This document shows positions 13,501 through 26,286 of a DNA stretch of 64,000 nucleotides, piece after piece (position 1 is the stretch's first letter; the number at the start of each line of letters is the position of its first letter). A program made the position numbers and the translations under genes. The notes under the pieces were generated by a model. It had not been told where the DNA came from, searched no databases, and saw nothing but the letters and a program-made list of their open reading frames with translations. Origin of the DNA: Cruorifilaria tuberocauda (taxonomy: Eukaryota > Nematoda > Chromadorea > Rhabditida > Onchocercidae); assembly GCA_013365365.1 (NCBI GenBank), contig JABVXU010000023.1, positions 1 through 64,000 on the forward strand. Reading direction: 5' to 3'.

Positions 13501-16500
13501 TCTCTATCTCTCTAATATACTTTTTCGTTTTTAATTTGGTTGATTTATATCATACTCTGAGAGAAATTATTTAGTTAGGCAGAATGGGCGAAATGTTTTA
13601 CTACATTACTTATGTTTATTGAGTCAAAGGTCAAAATTTTTTAATATAATTTCTTGCTTATAGATATCCACCTCAATATTGTGGTCAGTTTTTTATTTCC
13701 AAAAGTAAAATAAACTTCAATTTCAAGAAGTAACTTGCCAAAATTTTCATCAACAATAGTGTTCTCCATTCGACATTGAATATTTTCAAAATAAGCAGCT
13801 TGTTTGAATGACCTCATAAGTTTGGGATTATCCAATTGAGATTCACTTAACAGTTCACAGAATCCATTCTTCTGAAAATTTTTGGAAATTTTCCATAATA
13901 TCAGCTGCAATTTTTATTGATAAAAGATGAAAACCCGATTAATGCAGGCAAGCCAGAAAGAGTAAAGCCTTATCAATAAGATTCATCTTCATTAATAATG
14001 CAAATATCGTATTAAAACTAGACGAAATGGTGATCAAGTAACTGTATGGTTATTCAATTTAATTTGTAAAACTGTAATTAATCTATCATAAAAAAATAGG
14101 CGTGAAGAAGGGAATAAGAATATGAAGATAAAAAATATATTTGAATCGTCTAAACTTATTATATTGAAAGACAACATAATATTTCACGAATTTGATCACA
14201 TTTCTTGTCAATGATGCAAAATATTCGAAAATCCTGATATGACAACGTAAGAATTATACATAATTCATACTCGTATTTGATATTTCAATTTTTTTCTGTT
14301 TTGTTTGTTTTTAAAGTAGTAAAGTTCCCTCATTTAGAGCTAGAGTCATATAATAATTAAATCACCCATTTAAGCATAATTAAATCAATTTTGGTGAGTT
14401 TCTTTTTTTGTCCATTGAGTTCTTTAAGTGAAAACAAACTTTCTAAATTAACTTGAAATAGAATTATGAAGAAATATTACTCTCTCGTAAATATAAGAAT
14501 TGTAAAAATATAAGTGATTACGTAAATGGAGGGAAAGGCAAGCAATTTGAAACGAATATTCATTTGTAAAGCTTGCCTGAAATGTCATAGGTGCGAAAAA
14601 ATTGACCGCAGTGCATTTTGAGTGTTTAATACACTTATCCAAACATTCAGTATATTTCGTCACATCCATAGATGCAATCATTGGTCCGAAATATGCATAT
14701 TCCGGTATCGCTTCACTTTCCAGTCCATTTGGACATTCTGCAAGCCTAACCATTTTAGCGCAATTGAATTTTACATATGATAAAAATTAAACTATAATCT
14801 TGTGTGATAAAGTGTGAACTATTATATTAGGTATGAGCATTGAACAGAGGTTTGGTATTTGAGATGTTTTTAAAGAACTTCAATATTACATTTTTATTAG
14901 ACAAAAATTAGTGTTATTTTATTTGGAAATGAATGAACTATCTATTTTAGTTAGTTGTTTTTTAAAGTTATCCCATAGTCTCTGATTATCTAAATTACCT
15001 AAAGAGATAAATAACTAACCAGAAATATCATAAATAACATCATAAAATGGTGGTGATTGGGCAGGATTCATGTATGCTCTTGAATCACCAAACCATTCGG
15101 TAGTAGCCCAAGTAAATATAGGAATATTAGCAACCAGAAATATGATCAAATTTTTATGAAACCATTTTTGATGTCCATCAGCAGCTGCTGCACAGGGCGG
15201 CCGGAACATGCTTTTTTTGCTTAAAAATTTTGTCTTTAGGAACTGATGAGACAGATCGCGAGTGCCATAAATTCCACTCTTTAACTAGGGTTTTTGACAC
15301 TGATGAAGATAACAATGTTGATGTTGGTTGACCGTGATCGTTTTCATTTCTTACCTTTTTAATTCATCTCTTCATTTGTATAAGTCATGAACTATTTCCC
15401 CTCTTCTCTTCTCTTCCTACCTCCTCCTTTTCCTCTTCAATTATCATCCATTTAAAATTGTCGATGATTTTGCGGCGTATGCGGCAGACTGTATTTTGCT
15501 CTCTCCTCGGAAGAAAGAGGTTTCACACACCAAAGAACTTACTCCATAATTTCTTACTTGTTTTTCTAACCTTCCATTGTAATTTCATGTATTTTGAAAT
15601 ATTATTAATGCAACGATGATAACTAAACGATAACAGTGAATAAGATAACGAAATGATACTAATTCTATTCATTATACAACTCAATAAACTTCATCATCAA
15701 AGCAAAAAGAAAATATCAGAGAGATGGGTTTAAATAGAGCAATTTGATCTCACCGCGTTTATCACTTATCACTATCACACTCTTGGTTGCTATAAGTCAC
15801 TTCAACGTACATTACTAGTTTTAAGTTGCAGCTTTCATCTTATCATTTATCATATGTCAGTGTAATTGGGGAAAAGATAAATATTTTCATTTTTCAGTTT
15901 TATTTTTAATGACACTAATGATGGGTGCAGTGATGGCATCATCACTGATTACAAAAAGGAAGAATTATAATGAATGATAATGATGATGATAATGTTGGGG
16001 GATTAGTTTGGTGCTATTGAATATTGTAAATTGTGTATAATTTTGATGAGAAAATTTTCTGCATTTACTTACAGTAATACATCTTTCTTCATATATTTGT
16101 CATTATTAATCATCAAAATTAAAATAATCTAACACATCTGGGCGTTAAACTATTTATCATTTTTACACGAAATATATGGAAATGAACTGAGGAAGAATTA
16201 ATTTCCTTTTTTTCTTGCATTTTTTACCAAATTTTAAATTAATTTCTATCAAATTTCTATTAAAGTTCCAACAAAATTCATTAAATTTTCAGCTACATTT
16301 GACAAATTGTATTATAAATTGTTGAAAACATTTCCAGTAGCTTTTTTAATAGTGATGTAACAGAATGATGACAGGTAGTATCATCTGGAATTTTTCCCTT
16401 AATTTTTTTATCAATCATTCATGTATTTCGAAGAAAACTTTTCTGTTTATGCTAAAAAATTGTTAACATCATCTCATTTTTACTCTTCACATTCATTAAT

Positions 16501-19500
16501 TATAGGTTTTTTCTTTCACAGCTTATTCAAATTTCTATTATGATAAAATGGTTTAAAACATAGCTAATATGAGTTCCATTTTCATTCTTATCCATATCAT
16601 TTACATGGTTTTGCTGAAAACATAATGATTTATTTTGAAGATGTCTGATTAATTAACATTATATTCAATTTATTCAAGGAAGTAATACAAAATATTTATG
16701 CTAATATTATTCTTATGACGATAAAGACGTGATATCCAAGTTGCAAACTTTTATTAATGTTCATCACTTAGGAAATTTGTAATTTTTTTTGCAATTCTTT
16801 ACTTTTTTAATCACACTTCATATTATAACCAGCAACTGTCCTTCACATTCTTCGCATTCCTTTTTTTGTATCAGTAATGTGATGACTGTGTAATGTTAAA
16901 TTTATTCATGGAATTTGTACTACGACAAGTTTTTTGCAATGTTTGAAATAATGAAAAATGTAAAATAAGGCACCATTCCAGCTCAGGTTTGAAATCTCAC
17001 AAATTTTTCGAAAATATTTGTGTTTCAGCAGTATTATTCAGCTTTGCTGACATGTCGTTTTTTGACTACTAAATTCGAAAAAATTTAACTATTGCATTAC
17101 TTTTTCTGACACCAGAAATAATCGCAAAGGTCATTTGGTAGGTCATAAATATGAAATTGGGTATGGGAAGTTTGAAATCACTTTCATTACATAGTTTTAT
17201 GTTACTCCAAAAGAGTTTAACAGCTTTACTTTTATTACTAGAACTCATTGAATTTTCTACTTTTGCGTATGAGGAATAATTTGAAACTCAAGACTGAGAT
17301 ATTGTAAGATTCATAAATTCGTAAGATAACTAATAGTAAATAAGTTTACTTTCAACTTCAAATTAGAAGTACGTTCTTTTAACCCACTTCGGATTTCTAA
17401 TAATCTCGGTTTCATTCATAGGAAAATAGAGTTTTATTAAATTACGTTTGCACATCGTCCACTGTTATATCTCTGGATTGATCAAAATTAATTTCAGAGA
17501 ATAGAATTTATGAACAAACGCTTGATTCCTGTCGATTTTGTGTCGATGCGGCATGCTTCCGAAAGTATTGTATGGTGGCTTGTGGAAACAGCGTATGTTT
17601 CTTTTTGCTTAATACTTTATTCTGTAATACTTAAAAACAGTAAAATCTTAAAAGCAAAAATGCTCATAGTTTAAATAATTATTCTAACCAAAATATGTCA
17701 CTAATTTACCGAAATAAATAATGTCAGTAAGTAATTTGAATGTTCTACAACTGTAATTCATAACACTCTTATTTCAAAAAGAGGAAACTAGCACAGATAA
17801 TTTTGTAAAAAATAATTCAGTTATCATAAATTCTCATAGAAATTTTAATAGATTCTGCCATTTTTATCTTTCTCCTGAATTACTCATTATTAAGTTAATT
17901 TTGATTAGTTAATAATGAAAAAATTCAATAATTTCTTTATTACCGATATAATTTAGGTGTATCTATCATCTGTTCCATGGCGACCTTTAATAAAAGAGCA
18001 TTGTTTGATCGTTCCCACTTCTCATTATTCTTCAACTGTGACACTTGATGAAGATGTTTATGACGAAGTGCGGAAATTTAAACGAGTATGTCCTATCTTA
18101 AATTTTCTTTTTGTATTCTTCCATATTTTTATGCCTTGTGCATCATTTATATTGGATAAAATAGCCTCCTGAGAGAGATGTAAGAAATTAATAACTGTGA
18201 TAGTGATATCAATGCTATTGCTTAACATTAACTAATCGTATTTATAGATAGTTATGGTACAGTGAAAAGACTGGCATAATTAGGATAGAGTGCTTATTGA
18301 ATTTTTTGCCTCAATTTCAAGATTTCAAAAGAATATTGCAAACTTGAATGCAAAAATCTTTTAATGTTTAGATATGATAAAATTTGCTTAAAAACAAAAA
18401 TTACAACTATCTATAAAAATATTCTTAGTCGCGCGATATCGTAGTCACGTACCGTTTCGTTTTTAGGAAGAGACTTATGATGAAACTGTTCATCTTATAA
18501 TCAAACCACTAAAGATTGGTAGACATAGCATCTGAAAGATCCCTGTCATCTTTTTCATTCATTCATAGATGATAGGTAGTGAATTTTTTATAGGCTTTAG
18601 TGTCAATGTGGGAAAAGGAAGAAATGGATTGTCTGTTCATAGAAACAGCTAAAAATGTGAAACATCGCAAGCATATGTATATTGAATGTATTGCAATACC
18701 AAATGAAATTGGTGACATGGCACCTATTTATTTTAAGGTTTTTTTATCAATTAAATTCCAAATGTTTGTGTATTTTCACCAGTCTGTTACTCGGTAGGGG
18801 GTACTGTTGGATATTATTTGGGTCATTTAATGAACAATATATAAATGGTAAAAGTCAAACGATGATAGAAACTTTTTTGCTCCAGAATTCAGTTTTTGCT
18901 TTATGCTACTATCTTAATAATTTGAAATACATAATAAAAGTCATGTTATGATCCCTTCACCAAATATTTCGAGCCTTTCTTCATAAAAGATTATTTCGAA
19001 CAATCATTTAAGATATTATATGTAGATAAGATATACGTGGTTCCATTGTCAAAAATCCGTCTCTTTGTTGAATTTTAAAATTAATTCAGAAAGCGATCGA
19101 TGATAGTGAGGATGAATGGGTCGATAATAAGAAATTGGTGGATCTCAGTAAACGAGGTGGAGATGTTCGAAAAGTTATTCCAAAAGGATTTTCATATTTT
19201 GCTGTCGGTTTTGGTTTACAACCGGGTTATGCCCATGTTATTGAAAACGAAGATCGATTTCCGCCGAATTTTGCTCATGTACGATTTTGGATTGTTGGCT
19301 CTGTGAACGAAGAAGGAAGAGGAGATCCATATCTAGATGGATTCTAGAAAATTGAAAATTTTGCTTCAATATAGGAATTCCTGAACTATGATCTATCATC
19401 TATATTCAAGGACAATTGATGTGCTTAAATTAATAAAATAATGTTTAGGGGATATAAATTTCTGGTCACCAATCCAACAATTAAGATTTATTTTATGAAC

Positions 19501-19809
19501 AGCTAATAATAAATTTTATAAACAACTATATTCTCAGGTTTCTTCTATTATTTTTTCAGTTTTAATCTTAGAAGCACCTACTCATTAAGGTAGCTTATAA
19601 CTTCAGAAATGCAAGTTCCTCAACTGCAGGAAATAATCGGTGGCATGATGGATTTGGAGAGAAGGCAGTGGAGAATGAACGAAAGTCTAACTAAGGAAGA
19701 ACAGCGAGCAAATACTACCGAACTAAAGCGTTTGTGGGAATCATTTGACTGGATGAAAGAATTTAAAAATGATAATGAACAAAGAGATGTCAATGTATTA
19801 ATGTCGTAA
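10571..19809 (+). CDS. CWF19L2: CWF19-like protein 2, spliceosome disassembly/debranching-associated factor
   Basis: Ten exons: 10571-10750, 10900-11064, 11194-11334, 11668-11784, 11936-12056, 17498-17592, 17957-18085, 18594-18737, 19090-19278, 19630-19809, about 486 residues. The C-terminal half aligns from memory with human CWF19L2: the CRFCVDAACF cysteine pair, KEHCLIVPTSHYSSTVTLDE (CwfJ domain 1, HIT-like), GDMAPIYFKKAI, and EIIGGMMDLERRQW at the end (CwfJ domain 2). The middle holds the conserved RTD.GG..W strip. CWF19 proteins associate with late spliceosomes and help intron-lariat turnover. The ATG directly follows ttgcag, a likely trans-splice acceptor. The exon 1/2 junction (donor gtaatt at 10751) is the least certain. 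Exon 4 uses an apparent GC donor. Intron 5 is 5.4 kb and contains another gene on the opposite strand. Confidence 0.9.
13641..15209 (-). CDS. PAN/apple-domain protein with N-terminal hydrophobic segment, nested in the CWF19L2 intron
   Basis: On the minus strand three exons join in frame: 15209-15020, 14737-14577 and 13871-13641, giving 193 residues. The N-terminus has a hydrophobic stretch NLIIFLVANIPIFTWA (about residues 20-35) after a short basic region, so it is either a signal peptide or a type II anchor. The rest is one PAN/apple-like module with conserved cysteines in ECPNGLESEAIPEY, YTECLDKCIKHSKC, NGFCELLSESQ and AAYFENIQC; the NP.LMRSF..AAYFEN strip is typical of nematode PAN_1 proteins. 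Such modules bind proteins or sugars outside the cell; the ligand is unknown. Intron 2 has a GC donor (CAG followed by gcaagc). An alternative acceptor at 13904 would add 11 residues. The downstream end after LLLEIE could differ if another exon exists. Confidence 0.75.
15398..15442 (+). repeat. Polypyrimidine low-complexity tract
   Basis: C/T-only or nearly C/T-only run (cttctcttct, cttcctacctcctccttttc) about 190 bases upstream of the PAN gene start on the opposite strand. It could be promoter-related or simple low-complexity DNA. Confidence 0.5.
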
Positions 19810-21049
19810 TAACCACCAACTTATCAGCCTCTTACAAACAGTTAACTATAGTGATTTGCTGGAATATGGCCTCAATGCCCTTTTCTCACCTCAGTGAATT
19901 TCAATTTTACATGTGTATTTTGTATTTCGTTCATATGAAACATTATTGGATTGAATCTTTTTAAACAGCGTTAAACAGTTGCATATCGGAGTATTCTCAA
20001 GCGTATCACCCTACAGTTGTGAAATACGGGAATTTGATCCAATATTTTTCAGAATATATCATTTTCAATACAACCAAATAAATATAATAAATTCATTGTT
20101 GTATACTATAAACTGATCAGTTTCGTCCAATTTATAAATTTACAACTGTCTATTTCTTCTGAAAAGAAACTCCATCTGCTCTTCCCACCCTAGCAAGCAT
20201 CTATCCCACCTACTATACTGATACCGTCTATGTCGTACTTAATTTTCAGGAACGAATTTTGTTAGGCTGATTTCTACCCACAAAAGTTCGTGCAGAACAC
20301 TGCTATCATCTATTTGCATCGAAGAGAAGATCTTTGGACTGATATGCGATCTCTGCCCAATACCTTGTTTTAACCAAAAGTGAAGAAGTACAGGTATTGA
20401 AAGATTATTTGTATATGGGATAATGTATTACTGCACGAAATGCAGTGTCCTTATACTTTATTGAAAATTATTGTTTATTGCGCAAGAATTCAAATATTCT
20501 TGATCAGTCGGAAGCATGATGAAAAGAAGCAATCTGGAATAATTTGATACACCTCACCGCTCCTTGATTTTTTCCTTCTACACTTCCTGACTCTACAAGC
20601 TAATCTGTTTGGTTCAAATAAAAAAAGGAATTTAACAAATTATAAATTCATTCCTCTTGAACTAATGCTGCTCTTCATCACTTAGTCAATCCTTGAGATA
20701 TGCTCAGATATGACGAAGATGCTAATTCACTTTCACTGTGAAAGTCAATTTTCGGTGATGTAACTGTAAATATTATCTTACTATTTACGAAAAGATATAT
20801 GAGCAATTATATATGCAACAATTGTAAAAGATGCGGAGAAATCTGTAAAGCTGTATGCAACATACTTTTAGATAGTAGCAATGAGATAAAAAGAAAATGA
20901 AAATATATAAGAGGATAAACTGATTCTGCTGCGTTCAACTTTTCCCTTCTGCCATAATTCCCAATAGTTGGTATTTAGGGACTATACGAAGAGCCTTCCT
21001 AGTTGCGAGTTGCCTAATGTAAAGTGAAAATTCAGTCGCGCGTGGGGAT
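19810..21049. other. Intergenic, about 1.2 kb
   Basis: Holds the CWF19L2 3' UTR and the upstream region of the PEHE gene. No RNA gene, repeat or credible open frame is seen. Confidence 0.5.
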
Positions 21050-22613
21050 ATGGGGAAACCGTTGCGAATTGCGATATCACTAAACAGTGCCGATCGTGCT
21101 ATCACTCGAGCCGCTGCGATACGCATTGTAAGTTTATGTTGGAAGGAATTGCAGTGGGATGGTGGAGAAGATGGTAGCCAAGGCGTAGATGTGCGAGCAT
21201 TTTGCTTTCATTGCATTCTAAGGAAGTGCTATAAAAGCATGTTGCGCATCTGCTCGCTATTCATTTTAGAAGTTTAGATTTGCAAAGCATATACATTGAG
21301 CTGTCCAAAAGACTTCATGCCAGTGTAAAAGCTACGATATTCATTTTTGATTTGTTGATCAATCCTGATCCTGTCTACAGAATGATGAGTATGACGAATT
21401 CGATCATGCTCAGGCCTACATTGCACGCAGAACATTAGCACATGAATCCTTACTGGCAGAAAACAATGCATACCGAGTTATTCTTCAGCAGGTCAGCCAT
21501 TTTTCGATCTTAATAATATCGGTTCTTATCATTTAAAGCATCGTGAAAATTGTCATCAAAGAAGTCGCGGGAAGCGTGGATTATATTGGTCAAATTATGT
21601 TTAATCTGTTGGCTTCTGCTGTATCGTAGTTCAGCTTATCTCAAAATGAAAAGATACACCACAGATCAGAGCAAAAAGAGGATTGTTTTTCATTTCCTGT
21701 AGAAATGTGGATGAAACTGGCATAAATGTGATCAACAAATTATTCCCTCTATTGGGTCAAATAGTTGAGCACATTTTTAGACAAGTCATTCATTGTTACT
21801 AATAGTTGAGAGTTAAATGAAATGGACGGTCGACGTTCTCTCACTCAGAAATGTTTGAAGGAAAAAGGATATTGTGAATTAGTACGAAAGCCTTCACAAC
21901 CCAGCGAGAATTCTCGTGTGGAGTGTCCCGGATTTCGAAAAGTGCCCGATCTGGAACCGCTCAGAGCTACTCCACGTCATAATGCAGAAGTTTGTCTTTA
22001 ACTCATGAATATGGTACTTCAAGTAGATAAGAACTTTAAGTAATAATTTATAAATTTCAAAATTATATCAAATTTAATGAGTGAGTGTTCGCTCCCTCCT
22101 GTAAAGGAAATATTAATTAAAAACTTTTACTGAATGGAACCAAACAGAATGAATTACTATTAATGAAGTGAATGTCTTTCAATAACAGATATTCAACATA
22201 CGATCATTTAAAGAGTTTAATTTTTATAGATCTGTACTGATGAAGCTTATCTTAAGCGACATGATAAATATGAAAAGCAAGAAAAACTGATTAAGCGTCG
22301 AGATCGCATGCGACAACGTGAGGAGCAATATCGGTTAGGATCCTCGTTTGTTTCTTTTTTTTTTATTATTTTAAAAGGGCTTTTCGCTGCTCGATCACTT
22401 CTTGATTATGTGATGATTTTAACAATACAGTTTATGCTTGTTGTAATACTTTATTATTTACCGGTAAATGCTTAAACATAAAATTCTACTTGATTTATGA
22501 CTATTCATTTCAGACTCCGTCTCATGAAAGTGGAGAAGCCGAATACTTCGCCTGAGCCAAAAATAGAATCAATAGAAGTTGTGGAAAAAAAGCCTCGCCG
22601 CCGAAAACATTGA
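21050..22613 (+). CDS. Short PEHE-domain protein, MSL1/KANSL1-like
   Basis: Five exons, 21050-21127, 21381-21491, 21822-21989, 22230-22333 and 22514-22613, give 186 residues. The middle exons chain in phase; the first exon and the start of the third are less secure. Exon 2 encodes a charged helix ending ENNAYRVILQQ that could form a coiled coil. Exons 3-5 encode VPDLEPLRATPRHN, then TDEAYLKRHDKYEKQEKLIKRR and DRMRQREEQYRLR. This matches the PEHE pattern of MSL1 and KANSL1 (P.PR, D.AYL.RH.KYE..E...KRWD.QR.REQR), the region that docks the MOF/KAT8 acetyltransferase. The consensus Trp is Arg here. A basic tail KKPRRRKH ends the protein. It would be a very small member, so it may be a divergent or partial copy. 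Role in histone H4 acetylation is inferred. Confidence 0.6.
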
Positions 22614-23604
22614 TTTATATTTTAAAACATTATTTATTCATATTTGGATATAATGTCACTACTTTTCTGAAAACGTCTCCCGTTGTATTCATCATGTTTT
22701 GCATGTTTTAGAAAGACTAGCTGGTCATTCATTCTTATAGGTCTGTTATATCGCCTTGAAAAGAGCACTAATAACTGTACTGGGATGTGAAGTTTCGAAG
22801 TTTCGAATAATTTTCCATGAGTCTTGATAAGTGCTTACCCTATCTTAATTCTTTTATAAATCTAATATTCCTGTCCACTGTTGTGGAGACATCGGTCACT
22901 TTCTGACTAGGAATGAAATATTCTTAAATACTGAGATGATATCGCATTTCAAAATGTGTTGTAGTGGATCGGAACACTAGCATAGTATTCAATACAGTGT
23001 GAAAAATAACACGTCAACTTTTTAATATCATTCAATACAAATAACCCATAAACACGCCAGTTCATATCAAGAAAACTGAACTACGCGTGATGTGTAATTA
23101 ATAACACTTGGGAACACTGAATACAAGGATTACCTGAACATTTTTATTCCAACGTCCTTTCTTTCAAAGGGAAGAACTTTTGCTATGATAGAAGCTGAAA
23201 TTTGAATTTAAGCAAGCAATAACGCTCACCTTTTTTTCTCCCTTCATTTAAAATTTTCTCTCTTCAAACCAAAAACAATCCCAGAGCTCTTCTGTTTTTC
23301 CTCATCTTCATTCTTTCTTCATCATGTGAATTATTTGTGTTCTTCAAAGTTCTTCATTTCATTTTCTTCATTTATCATCACTTCACTCAAGCGTTTTCTG
23401 GCTTGCAGCGAACTGCAACAAAGAATTTTTTTGGAAAAAAGTGGCATTATCATTCACAATGAGAGGGTTCAATAATGCGATGATCAGCAAGAAAACAATT
23501 GAAACGCACAAACGAAACAATGAAAGTCAAAGAAAAAAAACAGCTGCTACTTTATATTAAAAAAATGATATTTGCTTTTGCAGGGAAGGACTTTTTGCAA
23601 ATAA
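22614..23604. other. Intergenic between convergent genes, about 1 kb
   Basis: 3' flanks of the PEHE gene (+) and the TRA2-like gene (-). It contains pyrimidine-rich stretches at about 23230-23390 on the + strand. No gene or structured RNA is recognised. Confidence 0.5.
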
Positions 23605-25873
23605 TCAATAATAGTCCCTGTCACGGTCGTAAGATCGAGAACGCCTCCTATGACGGTCATCGTAATAACGAGGGGATGGACTACGTCGGTAACGGTCACG
23701 ATATGGTGGCGAATAACGATCATAATCGTCGTAATCATATCCCCTGCAAAACCAGTGAAAGGCTGTAGGAAATCAGTCATTTTCATTTCATCTCTAATCA
23801 GAAAAATTGAAATGCCGATGTTTGTCGCATTTTAATTATTTCGAATTTATCAACAAACCTGCTATAATATCTATTTGGCGGGCTCTCTCGATATCGTCTA
23901 TAACTACGATATGGAGATGGACTACGACGATATGACCGAGGTGGGGCACGTCGACGCGAATCTACAGCTCCCATATAAATACCAGGTGTCGGTGTATGAG
24001 GTCGTTTCGTTATCGAATAATCGATTCGAATTTTGTGGCCGTCGATTTCGGTACCGGCTACTCGCTCTTTTGCTTCCATGGCATCTTCGATTTTTTTAAA
24101 ATAAACAAAACCGAAACCGCGCGAACGTCCAGTTGGATGATCAAAAACCAACTGGACGTTATCCAAATCTCCATATTGTGAGAATAATTCCTAGAAGAAA
24201 GGATTAAATATTAAATAAGTTACGAAATCGAACGCTCTTCAGTATTAGCAAGTTAATGATAATATACTACAATAAATTTTCCTCTCTTCAATTTAACATA
24301 TTTACGTCTCATTTTTGAGTTTTAATTGCTCTAATGAACGAATAATCGTGTTAATGAGTTATAAATGCAGAAAATTGAAAAACTGTAATAAAAATTAATA
24401 CCAAATGCAAAAGCATCTTAAACTGAGCAGGAGACAAAAACAAAACACTGTGGATTTTGCTTTAAGGTAATAAAAAAATCAACAGCTTCCTTTCAGAAAA
24501 AGGCTAAATGACTAAAGTGATTTTTGTTCATTTATTTCCTATAACAGCGAATTTCCAAAAAAAAAAAAAAAAAAAAAAAAACAAACTTTGAGGTCACGTT
24601 CTGTTGTATAAAGAGATAATCCAAACACGCCAAGGCATCGAGATGGTTCTGGCTCATCACGTCGAGAAAATGTGTATCTACGGTCGTCATAACTACTGCG
24701 GTGATATCGTGGAGATCGTGAACGACGACTTGATCTAAACATATTTGATGATGATGTTGCGATAATTTAAATATTAGATTTAATAGCAATAAACCTTTGC
24801 ATCAAATAATAACCTTTCGCATCAAAAATTAGCTATCTAGTCTAATTTCATATCGCTAAGAAAATACCCTTTCGGACCCAATTAAATATATTTTATTATT
24901 TTAATATAAAACAACTCTCTATAATTACCTTAAACGACTTTTCGAGCGACTACGAGAGTAAGAACTTGACTGTCTGCGATCACTGCAAGATTATCAAAAT
25001 GAGAAAAATTATAAGACTGACATTTAGAAAAGAAAACTAATCCATTACACCGCTGATTTATATGATTATTTATAAAATACAACTAGACATGATCAAACTA
25101 CCGTGAACGAGATCTAGATGCCTCTGATAGCGACCTTGAACGCGAATCCTCATCACTTCTTTCGACAACATCATCACTTTTGCGTTCCTGAAGTTATAGC
25201 ATCCGATAATACAAGCATTTTTTGATAACAGTACTGGCGAGCTACAAGTTGTAATAACCTAGTATACAAAGCCTGTTTATGTAATTAGAAAATGATTTGA
25301 GTCTAAAAAGTGAAAACCCTGCATAGAAATCTCTGAATTTTATAAACGTTGACTATGAAACGCACAAAAAATGTTGTCAATAATAAAAAATGACAATTAA
25401 CTCCAGCTACACCACTACTAGCATCAGGTAAGCATGCCTTCAGGTGAGAAACTAACATATGCTACACTAAGCTCTCACACGTTAACTTATGGCGTACATT
25501 ATTAAACTATTTTATTAAATTTATCCGCTGGTTGATTTCATCGGTTGACCTCGCCCCTTACTCTTTTTTCGGATATAGTCAATTAACACGCACTGAAACT
25601 TCCAATAAATTCCCTATATGTCAATATATTAATTTCATACCCATTAAATCGAAAGTCAAGCACTAAAAGAATACAATGACTTAGAACAAGAAAATCACAT
25701 TTTGCACCAAGTTACATTGCGGAAAAATCGCTGGTAGACAAATCTCAATAACGCACAAAGTAAAAACCAATAAGTACGAACCAGTAATGAGTTTACATTA
25801 AAATATAACTTACATCGCTTGTTTTGTCGCCATTACTTTTGCTTTCCGATGATTTACTACCCTCCTTCCACAT
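23605..25873 (-). CDS. rsp-8: Transformer-2-type SR splicing regulator (RSP-8/TRA2)
   Basis: Six minus-strand exons, 25873-25814, 25187-25102, 24982-24929, 24734-24587, 24190-23859 and 23743-23605, join in frame to 272 residues. The architecture is RS-RRM-RS/Y. The N-terminal half is rich in SR/RS pairs ([25 protein letters not shown]). The single RRM has RNP2 LGVFGLSL and RNP1 RGFGFVYF, followed by the TRA2 hallmark linker [15 protein letters not shown]. The C-terminus is R/Y/S-rich and ends in DRDRDYY. TRA2 binds GAA-type exonic enhancers and controls alternative splicing in the nucleus. The ATG is 6 bases after a ttttttag acceptor, fitting trans-splicing, and lies 413 bp downstream of the DUF4602 gene stop, so the two may be one operon. 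Intron 4 begins with gtttg followed by 25 T residues. Confidence 0.93.
24557..24581 (+). repeat. Homopolymer A25 (T25 on the coding strand) next to a 5' splice site
   Basis: Twenty-five consecutive A on the + strand. In the transcribed strand sense it is a U-run starting five bases inside intron 4 of the TRA2-like gene. Confidence 0.9.
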
Positions 25874-26286
25874 GTTTCCCTAAAAAAGGTTAATTCAAAA
25901 TAAAACAAAAGAGCTCGAAATACGCATTAACTATCTACCAGTAAATACTTATCAACGATGGAACCGATTTCCTTTGATGAACTAACAATTATGAAAAATG
26001 TTTATTGAATCCGACAATATGTTATAACAGGAACAAGGAACAAGATGATCAGCAACAGAAATTCGTTAGCCAAAATTCGATTCATAACACCTACTACCGA
26101 GGATATATAATTAGATATTTTACATCTAAAATATTACTTAAAATTTTTAACAATATCATTCAGAAATCTCCAGTGACAACCGTATGAGTTTCCCTCATTA
26201 CAAAAATGTTGTCCACTTCAATAACTGACTTCGGGTAATGTACAATTTCGAGAAGATATTGGCGAAAAAGCGAAGCAACACTATCT

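Larger units (their letters stand above)
12057..17497 (+). other. Giant 5.4 kb intron of CWF19L2
   Basis: The donor gtactc follows AAAAG at 12056 and the acceptor tttcag ends at 17497. The phase (1 base left, 2 bases picked up) fits exactly, and the protein reads from the KIRNNLIK stretch into the ENRIYEQTLDSC stretch. It is more than ten times the neighbouring introns and contains the PAN-domain gene on the other strand. The remainder is AT-rich with a pyrimidine tract at about 15398-15442. Confidence 0.85.

Noticed and set aside
23547..24181. Open frames on the plus strand over the TRA2 gene
   Set aside because: Shadows of the Arg/Ser/Tyr-rich minus-strand exons, whose RRM and RS features are unmistakable.
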